Shown here: in pieces, positions 12,500 through 24,540 of the stretch | How the letters are laid out: each line of letters starts with the position of its first letter | How positions within the stretch are numbered: position 1 is the stretch's first letter | The notes under the pieces: generated by a model | Told to the model about the DNA's origin: nothing | The model's database searches: none | Seen by the model: the letters and a program-made list of their open reading frames with translations, nothing else | Assembly (NCBI GenBank): GCA_015680685.1 | Contig: MNCI01007747.1 | Span: 248,001 to 312,000, forward strand | Direction: 5' to 3' | Length of the DNA stretch: 64,000 nucleotides | Source: Gnetum montanum | Lineage: Eukaryota > Streptophyta > Gnetopsida > Gnetales > Gnetaceae | Translations under genes and position numbers: made by a program

Positions 12500-13570
12500 C
12501 AAAGAATAGACATCAATTTTGATGCTTACAATAGCTTTGTAAATGCAAGAACAACAAGTGTTACCTAAGTGACATTAACTCTAGTGTCAACATCATCTGC
12601 TAGTCTTATCACTACATCATAATATAACATCTTATCTATTGACCCTAATTTTTTTTCCATATATGCTTTTGAAACTAGTTTACATTATCCTTGAAATGAC
12701 ATGCATCCATTTTGATAATTTCGATAGCTTCAAGAGATACCAAATAGCATATTCCACAGGTATGATGCCATGTCAGCATCACCTCTATAGCAAGCATAAA
12801 AAATGCATTATTGGACCACAATTCTAACTCTATTGATGCTCTGGAAACTAGCTTACATCATCCCTAGGGCAATGAACATATGAATTTTAGCAAGTTTGGA
12901 GGTTATTTTGAGGGTAAAAATTCCATCTTACACTTAGGTGATGCTAATGCCAACATCAACATCATCTATCCAATGTCACATGTAAGAAAAATATTAAAAC
13001 TTGACCTCTAACAATACTTTTTATCTCATATGATCCCCAACATTCATTTGACATCACTTCAAGAATGTCTAACATCATTCTAAGAATCAACTAGTCCTTA
13101 TGAATCCCAATGATAATTTGAAGGGTAGGATTTATGTTAATGTTGACACAAGTGTTACTAAAATTAATCTTAACATTATTGCATCATTCTCCAACCTCAT
13201 CACCATTACTTACCCTACATACATACTTTTAGTTTTCAAAAACAAACTTCAAGTTAACTACAATAAACTACAAGTGAATTTTAGAAATTTCAATCTTATA
13301 AATATGAAGCTTAAACATAAATGTAAGATTGATTTCTTAAGATTTAAGAGCATTTTTTGAATTTTAAAAGATCCAAAGCACTATTACCTTTATCAACTAT
13401 ATTACCTATGAGCTTCTTGACCATTCCAGCATCCTCTATAGTTTGCAAACTCAATCTCAAAACCTACATTACTTGTAAAAGACATGAGCATGTTGATGGA
13501 AATGTTAGCATCATCTACTATAGTTCTAGTTTTACCTATAGAATAGCTTATAGAAATGACATTGCTTGAT
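12500..13570. repeat. Degenerate tandem repeat, period about 185 bp
   Basis: Related blocks recur at roughly regular distances: aacatcatctgctag (~12586), cagcatcacctctatag (~12773), aacatcatctatcc (~12957) and agcatcatctactatag (~13507, three periods on). The block gaaactag(t/c)ttacat(t/c)atcc appears at ~12668 and ~12840. Units are heavily diverged and spacing varies by 10-30 bp. It could be a decayed satellite or repeats inside an LTR or 3' end of copy C. It abuts the 5' end of the pararetroviral array. Confidence 0.4.
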
Positions 13571-13695
13571 TATTGAATTAGCTCCAAATAGCGCTAGAAA
13601 ATCCTTCATTTATCCACAAACCTATAAGAGGTTAAATTTTAATGTTTAAATATTTTATATCCTAAAAATCTAAGTTAATTTTATCAATTTCATTC

Positions 13696-14190
13696 TAATG
13701 AGTTTCTACCATGAATAAACCTTTTGTTGTTGGTGTTATGATATATCTCTTATTCATCGAGATCCTTTTGTTGGTTTACCTTATTTGAAATCTCCGCCTC
13801 TTATTGTAGTTAACACTGTCTCTTGATTAGGTGTTGCAAGCACGAGATCTTCAACAAGAAGTTATTGTTGGTTATCTCGTGCCTCCAGAGATATCAAGTA
13901 GGAAGGTTATCCTTTGTTTTGGTATAGCTCCTTCATTGATAAAGCACCTAGAGAAAGTGCATTGTGAGAAGTTGAGCTGTCAAGTGAATGTTGTGTGATG
14001 CAGTCACGCAAGATATCTATAGGTCCATGTCGAGCCATCGGTCACTTCAAGTTCAACCATCCTAGATTGTTTCATGCTAAGCTTCAAATTTTGGTGCAAG
14101 ACATGGAGTAGAGGTGTGTGGAGGAAACCCCTCAACATTGATTGTGCTACAAGACATGGAGCAGAGGTGCATGGAGGCAACCCCTCAACA
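13696..14190 (+). promoter_or_regulatory. E1 viral leader with poly(A) signal
   Basis: Leader shared by all copies, beginning here abruptly after unrelated sequence, so the 5' promoter is lost. AATAAA at 13714-13719 followed by a GT-rich stretch is the likely polyadenylation signal inside the terminally redundant region. The 3' end holds a short internal duplication (gacatggag...ggaaacccctcaaca at about 14100-14150, again at 14151-14190) that the other copies lack in this form. Confidence 0.65.
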
Positions 14191-14202
14191 TGGTATCAAA
14201 GC
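14191..14202 (+). promoter_or_regulatory. E1 primer binding site (tRNA-Met type)
   Basis: TGGTATCAAAGC differs by one base from TGGTATCAGAGC, the complement of the 3' end of plant initiator tRNA-Met, which caulimovirids use to prime minus-strand DNA. It lies at the end of the leader, immediately before the polyprotein region, as expected. Confidence 0.8.
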
Positions 14203-16760
14203 ACATTCTTAGTTCGAAATTGGAGAAAGTTCAAATGCACGTGCTAATCAGGTAGAACCACACTCCACTTCTATTTGGCCACAATGGTGTTATTCTTCAG
14301 ACTCTAATTGGGAAAATGCGGAATCAAGAGTAGAAAGATGGGAAACTAATAATTTGATGTTGTTAGCTATAACTTTGTTTGAATATAAAGAAATGATTTG
14401 TCCTAAATGTCTAGGAAATTTATATTAGGAAACAATAGCAAAGCCTATTGAAGAAAGACTAGAAGTTTTGTCAAATTTTTATTGGATGATGGGAGTTTCA
14501 CATGTATCAACTCCAAATCTCATGGTTAGACCTAACCCAGTTTCTAGACTTAAGAGATCACAGTAATGTTCATTGATAGAAGGCAGTGAGTTATTTGGTC
14601 CCTTGAATAGTAGTAAGTCTTGTCTAGTTGTTTTTGAAATAGAAGAGTTGCCAGATGATGATTTTACTGAAGGACTTCTAGACTTGAATCAGCCTCCTCC
14701 ATTTATAGTTCAATCTCACAAAAAGTATGGAGAGAGCTATATCTATCCTCCTACTCCTATTGGTGATCTGTATGAAGATGGAGGGCCAAACCCCTTCGAA
14801 GAAGAAGATCCTAAGTTGTTACAAGAAATAGAAAATGGTGAAAAGAAAGTCTATGATGAACATGTAGCAATTTTTTATGATGTAGACATGAAAGTCAGAA
14901 TTCATGAAGAGGAAAATAGAAATTTTAGAATGTAGATTTTTAATTTTTTAGTCCAGGTTGCAATAGATGAACAAGATGATGATCTTGCAATGAATGTTGA
15001 TAGTGATGATGAGGTAGATGGGAATCCAATAATTCTCATGCTACGGTCCAAATATATGCAAATTGAAGAGGAAAATGATAAAATCAAAGGAAAGGACGAA
15101 ATCTACCAAGATCAATAGGTAATTTTAACCTTTTCAGAAGCATTGCTAAAGAAAAAGTCGTTTGTCTCAAGTGGAATGCACAAAGATCTACAATTTCCCG
15201 CTATCTCCAAACATGCCATCTACAATTTTGATAATACATTTTCTGCCAGAATGTCAACCTCCATCAAGCAATTTGAAGCTTTGCTTGACATGAAAGGTCA
15301 AGGTATTCGTCCAGTGTTTTTGCCATTATTTATAGATAGTAAACTTGGAAAATGGAAGACACAAGGGGATCAATATGTGCATCTTAGCCAACTAGATATC
15401 ATGGTAAGCCCAAAGTTTAATTACAACATTGGTACTAAATATGTGGTCATAGTTTTAGACAGTAGAGTTATTGGCAATCGACAGTGACAAGATCCGAAAA
15501 TAGCTTGGGAAACTACAAAGATTTTCCAGTTTTATGGCAAGTTGCATTCAGACGCTTTGTGCATAGTTCAACCAAACTATCAATTGGCTCTTGAAGATGA
15601 TTACATAACAAGCACTTTACTGTTATGTATCAAAATTCATAGAGTTGATGTACTTCCCGGATTAGTTTATGCGGCAGTTGCAACTAGAGGTACATTCCAG
15701 TTGTCAAATACAATTCTCATGAAACATAAATTAAAGTGGGGAGTTCAATTTCCTAAAGGTAGTCAACATTTGTTAGCTTGCGGAAGATCAATCCGAGTGC
15801 TAGGATATGTTCAGAGTTTTCCAAAGATTCAGACTCTGTTGCAAGATCAGGAGTTTAAGATGGTGGAACAACCTAAGAAAAAATGGAGTCAATATCTAGT
15901 TCAGCAATTTGGTCGATCTATGACTATCACATTGGAAGCGTTACCGATAGTTTTTCCTACAAAAAAGTTAGCTGAAGGAGGAGAAGGGTCAAGTTCACCA
16001 AATTTTGATGCTCGATCAATAGTGTTTATGATGCAATGCCAACGGATTGCAATGATGCAAGTGTCCTACAAGCAAGTTGGTGATCGAAGAATTCTACAAG
16101 GTGGTCGATGGCCTCCATTGGTGGCATATTCTACAATGGCATCTCAGGCTGAGGTTCCTCCAACTAGAGTAGATTGTAGCTATTTGCTAGAGCATTCAGC
16201 AACCGGTACCATAGAATAATAATATGCCATTAGAAATTTAAATTATTTATGCCATTGAACATCATATGCTTCTCAACATATCAATCACATCAATGATTCA
16301 CTCCACGATATTGAAGATGACATCAATAGACTTGATGGGAAATGTTCTCAACTGTCAAAAGAAATGATAGACCATTTGAAGGCATATGAACAAGTGGTGA
16401 TAGAGAATACAACACAGAAAAAGTCAAGACATCAGCAAGCGAGTGTGCCACTCTAGAAACTTTGAGAGGTTTATACCCTTGAAAATTAGATTGCCCTACC
16501 TAAGAAAAAGCACTCTCTAGTAAGTCCAGTTCAACCATCAGCACCTCCTAAGTCAGAAAAAGTGCCGATTCAACCTCAAGCTCAAAAAAGAAAGTAAATT
16601 TCAAGGATCTAAGAGACCAAATAGTTATCAACAAAATCAAGTGCCTATAGGTAGAAAAAGAAGTTAAAAAGCCAAAGCAAGAGAAAGGTCCATCTTCTCA
16701 AAAGAACAATAATGAAGAATCATGTTAGCAACACATTATGATGGCTAGGAGACCGCCTCA
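14203..16760 (+). pseudogene. E1 polyprotein part 1: acidic region, movement-like domain, coiled coil
   Basis: N-terminal third of the viral polyprotein. An acidic, Pro-containing region (14570-15120; PDDDFTEGLLDLNQPPP, AIDEQDDDLAMNVDSDDEVD) has no family I recognise. The region 15140-15760 (YVHLSQLDIMVSPKFNY, KYVVIVLDSRVIGN, LALEDDYITSTLLLCIKIH) has the pattern of a 30K-superfamily movement protein, which in relatives forms tubules for cell-to-cell spread. A predicted coiled coil (HINDSLHDIEDDINRLDGK) lies near 16290-16380, then a Lys/Pro-rich linker. Stops at 14428 (TAG), 14933, 15117, 15485 and 16217 onward break it. No convincing start codon was found after the primer site. Confidence 0.7.
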
Positions 16761-17700
16761 AGCCCCTTAGCAATGAAACTAGGTAAATACACCTCCAATG
16801 TTTTCTACATTTCAAAAATGGCCTGTGACATCTATTCTAGTAATACATATTGATTTCCTATCACCCAAGGAATTACTTCATGCAATTTGACTATGGATCG
16901 ATTAGTTGCGCACAACCATGCATGTGCTCAATCTTGATGAAAGAATAATCATAGTTGGTGCTTTTACTCAGGCATGGGGTAAGATCCATCATTGGTGGGA
17001 AAGCTCAATGCAAGAACAACAAGAGCAGATTATTAATACCGGCTTACAAGGTCTGTTTGTTGCATTAGTTACCAAATTTACTATGGATTGGTCAGCCAAT
17101 TTAAGATTGAAGGATAAGTTTATCATAGATTATGAAAATGAAGTGTATAGGTTAGCCTTGCATCGTGATCAGATGATTCCATTTCTGTATATAGGAAGCT
17201 TGACAGCTAAACTTTGACAGATGGTTCTTTATAAAGCAATGGAGAAAAATATTGATCTGTCTCTAACATATTTTACTAATATTATGCATATGGTAAGACA
17301 AGATTTACAATTTTCATGCTACAATATCCACCTAAAAACCTTACTCCCTTCAGCTGAAGTCTATGCAAATCTTGATGGAGTCGATGTATTTGGCCAGCCT
17401 CCTCAAGCTCCTAGAATGCAATCCAAAAGAAGATTCAGTCATCCTCCATGACGACAACAAAACCGACCAAGCTTTTTAGAAGGAAATGACATCCAACATT
17501 CAAGCCTAGAAGAAAAATATTTTTTGTCAAACGAAGAAAGGGTCCAATCTCAAAAAAGAAAGTAACTTTGCTATTCATGTAAGAATCAAGGACACTATGC
17601 TTATGAGTGTCCCCAAAGGAAGAAATATCCAAGAATCAAGGCATTCCTTGAAGCATAAAAGGATGAATGGGAACCAGTTCAAGACCCAAAAGATGAGAAA
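16761..17700 (+). pseudogene. E1 coat-protein region with CCHC knuckle
   Basis: A capsid-like region (MHVLNLDERIIIVGAF at 16915, then WWESSMQEQQEQI and GLQGLFVALVTKFTMD) is followed by a basic stretch and an intact zinc knuckle, CYSCKNQGHYAYEC, at 17569-17610. C-x2-C-x4-H-x4-C directly after a basic coat domain is the Caulimoviridae arrangement and binds viral RNA during packaging. Relative to copies E3-E5, E1 has lost a few codons near 17125 (FII then DYENE). Stops near 17217, 17449 and 17561 disable it. Confidence 0.75.
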
Positions 17701-18600
17701 GCTCAAGAACAAGTCTATGCCACACAACAATTTTGAAATGAAGACCAAAGCATTTCTTTGAATAGCGACAAAGAAAGCATAATCGAAGATGAGGACGTTG
17801 CATTCAGAAGCAACATGATGCAACCAAGCATTGAAGATTTAGATTGGTTTGATATTGCCTTGGAAGATTTAGCCAAGGTCTAGCAATGGTTAAAAGATGA
17901 AGAAAAATGGTCAACGGCAAGCTCAGAACAGCCAAATCCAACGTCAGCAAATTGGTTAGGCGACAAGGATTCTAGTATTGAATCAACTCTGGGATGTAAG
18001 GAGACCTTACTAAAGGCAGACTCAGAAGAAGGAAGTTTTGAGGATGAAGAATCACATCTGGAAGTAATTCTGCAAAAGGTACCTAAATTCTTAATTACTC
18101 CTTATCAGAAGCATTTTCCTATTACTACTGAAGTAAAATTTGCTAGTTCAGAACCAAGGATAGATCCTAAAATACATCATTAGATCAAGCATCTACTTTC
18201 ATTAGATAGTGTGCTTTTGGTTCCAATAAAAATTACTATTGATGACCATGAAAAATGGTGCAAATATCAAGATTTTATTGATATAGGAGCAACTCTCAAT
18301 TTTTTCCATAAAGATGGTTTAGAAAATTAGGTTACGCACAAGCCAGTGACCTTGGATACTATGAATGGTGTTTTTCAACTAATCCACTTTACTTTCGAAG
18401 TTCTAGTATCATTAAATGATGAGTATGTAGGCAATACAAATTTTGTGCAAATTTTAGATAGTGGCTTTGACATTGGTCTCGAGGAACATTTTATGGATAG
18501 CTTTGGTCCATACATAGTTGGGTCAGAAATGATAATTTATTCTTCTCCAATTCTAGATGCTCGACCAAAAATTATATTAAGCAGAATTCCAGCATAGCTC
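17701..18600 (+). pseudogene. E1 acidic spacer and aspartic protease
   Basis: An acidic linker (EDEDVAFRSNMMQPSIEDLDW and further) leads into a retropepsin-like protease. The active-site block reads FIDIGATLNFF with Asp at 18280-18282, a normal D-x-G-A form. Next come a flap-like region and NTNFVQILDSGFDIGLE at about 18435-18490, a second conserved turn. In relatives the enzyme cuts the polyprotein. An in-frame TAG stands in place of Trp at about 18328 and others lie near 18181. Confidence 0.7.
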
Positions 18601-19577
18601 CAAAAGAACGAGCATGAATAGATAAGACGACACTTCAACCGACAAAATCCATCAATAAAGCAAGTGCACATGCAATATGAATTCGAAGATCTAAAAAATA
18701 GAAGTATGCCAAAATTCAACATTTAAAGAAAGCTTAGATCAATTTGAATGATGAAAATAAAATGGTTTTGAGTAAATGTTTGGATCCACTTCAGAAATGT
18801 TGCTGCGATCATCCACTAGAATTTTGGGACAAAGATAGTCCTGAAGCTCACATCCCTACAGTACATAATATCTATGTGCAATCAAAGATGATAGTGTTGA
18901 ATCAATAAGATGCATAAGAAATGGAAAAGCATGTTTTAGAATTTATGGAGAAAGGTTTGATCAGACCATCATAGTCAAATTATGCATGCACCAGTTTCAT
19001 AGTTCACAATCATGCTGAAATTAAATGAGGGAAAGCACATATGATCATTAACTATATTCCATTAAATGCAGTGACAATTGAGGTAAAGGATACCTAACAA
19101 AGAAAGTTTGATCTAGAAGGTAGCAGCAAAGAAGATTTTTAGTAAATTTGATTGTAAAAGAGGATACCAACAAATCAAGAGATCAATAGTAGACATCCAC
19201 AAAACAACATTCAGTACACCTCAGGGATTGTTCGAATGGATAGTAATGTTGTTTGGGTTAAAGAATGCTCCTTCTCAATTTCAGTGACATATGGATGTGA
19301 TTTTTAGCCAACATTACTTCAGTTTGCTTAGTTTTACGAGAAGCATGGCATTGGTCTCTCAAAAGATGGTAAGAAGTTTCAAGTAGGAAGATTAGTGATA
19401 GAATTCCTTGGTGTTACTATCAAAGAAGGAAAAATCCACATGTAGCTACATGTACTAGAAAAAATTTCTCAGTTTCCAAATCAAATGGAAAACAAAGATC
19501 AATGCCTAAAATTTCTAGGTTGTGTTAACTATGTATCTGGGCATATTGACAAATTTTCTAATAAGAGCAAGGAAATC
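18601..19577 (+). pseudogene. E1 reverse transcriptase, catalytic motif deleted
   Basis: Caulimovirid-like RT. Recognisable blocks are CLDPLQKCC (~18780), FMEKGLIRPS (~18945), GLKNAP-type text (~19258) and KHGIGLSKDGKKFQVGR plus EFLGVTIKEGKIHM (~19340-19440). About 80 bp present in E3-E5 are missing near 19309, removing the whole Y-I-D-D catalytic segment. The ORF is then cut at about 19577, where RT/RNase H text passes directly into the GT-rich start of the next leader. Confidence 0.75.
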
Positions 19578-20115
19578 TAATGGTGTATATGTGGGTAAGA
19601 GTGTGTGTGTAAAGTGTTTCGCTTTCCACTTTTCATTATCTGCTTGAAAGATGTCCTGCTTGTAATGAGTTTCTTCCATGAATAAATCCTTTTTTTTGGT
19701 GTTATGATATATATCTTGTTCATCGAGATCCTTTTGTTGGTTTACCTTATTCACAATCTCCACTTCCTATTGTAGTTAGCATTGTCTCTTGATTAGGAGT
19801 CGCAAGCACCAGATCTTCAACGAGAAGTTATTGTTGGTTATCTTGTGCCTCTAGAGATATCGAGTAGGAAGGTTATCCTTTGTTTTGGTATAGATCCTTT
19901 GTTGAGAAAGTGCTTTGTGAGAAGTTGAGCTGTCGAGTGAACACTATGCGATGCAGTCGCCCAAGACATCTATAGGTTCGTGCTGAGCCACCGGTCATAT
20001 CAAGTTCGACCATCCTAGATTATTCCACAACAAGCTTTAGATTATGCTGCAAGACATGGAGTAGAGGCATGTGGAGGCAACCCCTTAGCATGGAGGCAAC
20101 CCCTCAATGTGGAGG
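19578..20115 (+). promoter_or_regulatory. E1 trailing leader copy
   Basis: A second copy of the viral leader lies downstream of the E1 coding region in the same orientation, starting in a GT-rich stretch (gggtaagagtgtgtgtg) and including the AATAAA signal near 19680. It resembles an LTR only because tandem genomes share leaders. It ends in short repeats of ggaggcaacccct and joins E2 tail-to-tail at about 20115. Confidence 0.65.
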
Positions 20116-21864
20116 CAAAACTGTCGGTAAGGCTTCCAATGTGATAGTCGTTGATCGACCAAATTGCTAAACTGGATATTGACTCCATTTTTTCTTAGGC
20201 TTTTCCACTGTCTTAAACTCTTGATCTTGCAATAGAGTTTGAATCTTTGGAAAAATATGAACATGTCCTAGCACTCGGATTGATCTTCTGCAAACTAACA
20301 AATGTTGACTACCTTTTAGAAATTGAACTCTACACTTTAATTTATGATTCTTGAGAATTGTATTTGACAACTGGAACATACCTCTAGCTACAACTACTAC
20401 ATAAACTGATCTAGGAAGTAGATCAACTCCATGAATTTTGATACATAATAGTAAAGCACTTGTTATGTAATCATCTTTAAGAGCCAATTGATAGTTTGGT
20501 TTAACTATGCACAGAGCATCTAAATTCAACTTGCCATAAAACTGGTAAATCTTTGTAGTTTCCCAAGATGTTTCTGGATCTTGTCATTGTCCATCATTAA
20601 TAACTCTACTTTCTAAAACTATTACCACATATTCAGCACTAATGTTGTAATTAAAATTTGGGCTTACCATGATATCTAATTGGCCGAGATGTGGATCTTG
20701 ATGCTCTTGTGTCTTCCATTTCTCAACTTTACCATCTATGAATAATGGCAAAATGACTGGAGGAATACCTTAACCTTTGATGTCAGGAAAAGCTTTAGAT
20801 TGCTTGATGGAGGTTGACATTCTCATAGAAAATGTATTAGCAAAATTGTAGATGGCATCTTTGGAGATAGTGGGAAATTGTAGATCTTTGTGCATTCCAC
20901 TTGAGACAAATGGCTTTTTCTTTAGCAATTCTTCTGCAAAGGTTAAAATTCCCTGTTGATCTTGGGATATTTCTTCCTTTCCTTTGCTTTTATCATTTGC
21001 CTCTTCAATTTGCATAGATCTGAACCGTAGCATGAGAATTATTGGATTCCCATCTACCTCATCATCACTATCAACATTCATTGCAAGATCATCATCTTGT
21101 TCATCTATTGTAGCCTGGACTAACAAATTAAAAATATGCATTCTAAAATTCCTATTTTCCTCTTCCTGAATTTTGGCTTCCATGTCTACATCATGAAAAA
21201 CTACTACATGTTCATCATAGACTCTCTTTTCACCATTTTTTATTTCTTGTAACAACTTATGATCTTCTTCTTCAAAGGGGTTTGGCCATTCATCTTTATA
21301 CAGATCACCAATAGGAGTAGAAGGATAGATATAGCTTTATCCATACTTTTTGTGAGACTGAACTATAAACAGAGGAGGCTAATTCAAGTCTCGAAGTCCT
21401 TCAGTAAAATCATCATCTGGAAACCCTTCTATTCCAAAAACAACTAGACAAGACTTACTATTCAAGGGACCGAACAACTCACTACCTTCTATCAGTGGAC
21501 ATGATTATGATCTCTTAAGTGTAGAAATTGAGTTAGGTCTAACATGAGATTTGGAGTTGAGACATGTGAAACTCCCATCGTCCAATAAAAATTTGGCAAA
21601 ACTTCTAGTCGTTCTTCAATAGGCTTTGCTACTATTTCCCAATATAAATTTCCTAGACATTTAGGACAAATACTTTCTTCATATTCAAACAAAGTTCTAG
21701 CTAATAACATCAAATTATTAGTTTCCAATCTTTCTACTCTCCATTCCAAATTTTTCCAATAAGAGTCTGTAGAATAACACCATTCTGGCCAAATAGAAGT
21801 GGAGTGTAGTTCTACCTGATTAGTAGGTGCATTTGAACATTCACCAATTTCAAACTAAGAACGA
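20116..21864 (-). pseudogene. E2 polyprotein, N-terminal third only
   Basis: Minus-strand copy holding the acidic region (about 21750-20940; AATIDEQDDDLAMNVDSDDE-like text) and the movement-like domain (about 20930-20170; ISKDAIYNFANTFSMRMSTS). It is cut after the MTITLEALP-equivalent position by the junction with E1's trailing leader. Stops at 20770, 20530 and elsewhere interrupt it. The coat, protease and RT parts are absent from this copy. Confidence 0.75.
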
Positions 21865-21876
21865 GCTCTGATACCA
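21865..21876 (-). promoter_or_regulatory. E2 primer binding site, perfect tRNA-Met type
   Basis: TGGTATCAGAGC on the minus strand matches the canonical initiator-tRNA-Met complement at all 12 positions. It is the best-preserved primer site of the array and fixes the consensus for the others. Confidence 0.85.
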
Positions 21877-22404
21877 TGTTAAGGTGTTGCCTCCACGTGT
21901 CTCTGCTCCATGTCTTGTATTACAATTTGAAGCTTAGCGTGAAACAATCTGGGATGGTTGAACTTGAAGTGACTGGTGGCTCAGTACGAACCCGTAGATG
22001 TCTGGGGCAATTGCATCGCATAGCATTCACTCGATAGCTCAACTTCTCACAATGCACTTTCTCTGGGTGCTTTCTCAATGAAGGAGCTATACCAGAACAA
22101 AGGATAACCTTCCTACCCAATATCTTTGGAGGCACGAGATAACCAACAATAACTTCTCATTGAAGATCCGGTGCTTGCAACACCTAATCAAGAGACAGTG
22201 CTAACTACAACAGGAGGTAGAGATTGTGAATAAGGTAAACCAACAAAAGGATCTTGATGAATAAGAGATATATCATAACACCAACAATGAAAGCTTTATT
22301 CATGGTAGAAACTCATTACAAGTAGGGTATATTTCAAGAAGAGAATGGAAAGAAAAAAGTGAAACACTTTACACACACACTTTGACCCACACATACACAC
22401 ACAC
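21877..22404 (-). promoter_or_regulatory. E2 leader, joined to E3 RNase H
   Basis: Minus-strand leader with AATAAA near 22295. At about 22390-22405 its GT-rich upstream end fuses directly to the truncated RNase H of E3. The same fusion occurs at the E4 end near 29390. Confidence 0.7.
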
Positions 22405-23640
22405 TCTTTGGTTTCTCTTGCGTTACTGATTCTACGTAGAAAAATTGCCCATGCATCATAATTGGTGTCTGTATGTAGAATGAATGGACCTTTTAAAATT
22501 ATATTTAATGCTGGTAGGGATTGATATTCTTCTTTCAACTTCTGTACTTGCCTAGTTGCTACTGTTGTCCATTGAAATGGTTGTTGATTTTTACACCATC
22601 GGATTTCCTTGGTCCTATCAAAAAATTTGTCAATATTCCTAGACATATAGTTAACACAACCTAGAAATATTAGGCACTGATCTTTGTTTTCCAGTTGATC
22701 TGGAAATTGAGTAATTTTTTCTAGTACATGCCGCTACATGTGGATCTTTCCTTATTTGATAATAACACCGAGGAATTCTATCACTAATCTTCTTACTTGA
22801 AACTTCTTAGCATCTTTTGAGAGACCAATGCCATACTTCACACATAACTGAACAAATTAAAGTAAATGGGAGACATGATCTTGCACTGTATCTAAGTAAA
22901 TGAGAAAATCATCAATGTAGTTAGCGATAAAATCTTGATGTTGGCTAAAAATTGCATCCATACGTCACTGAAATTGAGAAGGAACATTCTTTAATCCAAA
23001 TGTAATTATTGTCCATTCAAACAATCCCTAAGGAGTATTGAATGTTGTTTTGTGGATGTCTGCTTCTAACATCTTGATTTGATGGTATCCGCTTTTACAA
23101 TCAAATTTACTAAAAATCTTCTTTGCTGCTACCTTCTAGATCAAACTTTATTTGTTAGGTAAAGGCCAATTTAGCTCAATTGTCACTGTGTTTAAAGGAA
23201 TATAGTTGATGACCATCCATGCTTTCCCTCGTTTAATTTCATCATGATTGCGAACTATGAAACTGGCACATTCATAATTTGACTATGATGGTCTGATCAA
23301 ACCTTTATCCTTAAATTCTGCAACTTGCTTTTCCATTTCATCTACATCTTGTTGATTCAGCACAATCATCTTTAATTGCACAGGGATATTATGTACTATA
23401 GGGATGTGAGCTTTAGGACTATCTTTGTCCCAAAATTCTAGTGGATGATTTCAGCAACATTTCTGAAGTGTATCCAAACATTTCCTCAAAACCCTTTCAT
23501 TTTCATCATTTAAAAATCTGAGCTTTCTTTAACTATTGAATTTTGGCATACTTCTCTTTTCCCAGATCTTCTAATTCATATTGCGTAAGAACTTGCTTCA
23601 TTGATGGATTGTGTCGGTTGCAGTGTTGTTTTATCTATTC
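22405..23640 (-). pseudogene. E3 RT and truncated RNase H
   Basis: Minus-strand RT with the only complete catalytic motif in the array: Y-I-D-D at 22908-22919. HVSH-type text follows it, then LSK and KKFQV blocks, then the start of RNase H (22646-22400; LHTDTNYDAWAIFL), which carries the first catalytic Asp. RNase H stops there because the remaining part is deleted at the GT-rich junction with the E2 leader. Several stops in the RT region still make it non-functional. Confidence 0.75.
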
Positions 23641-24070
23641 ATGCTCGTTCTTTTGGAGTTATGCTGGAATTCTGCTTAATATAATTTTTTGTTGAGCATC
23701 TGGAATTGGAGAAGAACAGACTATAATTTTTGACCCAACTGTGTATGGACCAATGTTGTCTATAAAATGGGCCCCGAGACCAATGTCAAAGCCGCTGTCT
23801 GAGATTTTCACAAAATTTGTATTGCCTACATACTCATCATTTAATGATACTAGAACTTCAAAAGAAAAGTGCATTAGCTGACAAACACCATTCATAGTAT
23901 CCAAGGTCACTAGCTTATGCGTAACCCAATTTTCTAAAACATCTTTATGGAAAAAATTGAGAGTTTCTTCTATATCAATAAAAGCTTGATATTTGGTCCA
24001 TTTTTCCTTGCCATCAACAACAATTTTTATTGGAACCAAAAGTGCACTGTGTAATGAAAGTAGATGCTTG
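23641..24070 (-). pseudogene. E3 aspartic protease, active site altered
   Basis: An open stretch at 24039-23659 matches the protease of E1 and E5. The active-site block here reads FIDIEETLNFF: the Gly-Ala after Asp-Ile is replaced by Glu-Glu, which would destroy catalysis even though the frame is open. The downstream turn (NTNFVKISDSGFDIGLG) is well kept. Confidence 0.75.
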
Positions 24071-24540
24071 ATCTAATGATGTATTTTAGGGTCTATCCTT
24101 GGTTCTGAACTAGCAAATTTTACTTTAGCAGTAATAGGAAAATGCATCTGATAAGAAGTAATTAAGAATTTAGGTACCTTTTGTAGAATGACTTCTGGAT
24201 GTGATTCTTCATCCTTAGAACTTCCTTCTTCTGAGTCTGCCATGGCAAAAATTGAGAGTTTCTCCTGTATGAATAAAAGCTTGATATTTGCACCATTTTT
24301 CCTTGCCATCAACAACAATTTTTATTGGAACTAAAATCAAACTATGTAATGAAAGTAGATGCTTGATCTGATGATGTATTTTAGGATCTATCCTTGGTTC
24401 TGAACTAGCAAATTTTACTTCAACAATAATAGGAAAATGCTTCTGATGAGGAGTAATTAATAATTTAGGTACCTTTTGTAAAATGACTTTTGGATGTGAT
24501 TATTCATCCTTAGAACATCCTTCTTCTAATTTTGCCTTTA
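23952..24540 (-). repeat. E3 internal tandem duplication, about 295 bp
   Basis: Two direct copies of the protease N-terminus and preceding acidic linker: one begins at about 23952 (aaaattgagagtttcttct) and the other at about 24247 (aaaattgagagtttctcct). Both run through the same cttgatct(a/g)atgatgtattttagg and ggtaccttttgta text. None of the other copies shows this duplication, so it arose after E3 was formed. Confidence 0.8.

Noticed and set aside
13696-20115. E1 as an LTR retrotransposon with two LTRs
   Set aside because: The flanking repeats are viral leaders with promoter remnants and poly(A) signal; there are no TG...CA ends, no integrase and no target-site duplication, and other copies share leaders in tandem. 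A movement-like domain also points to a virus.
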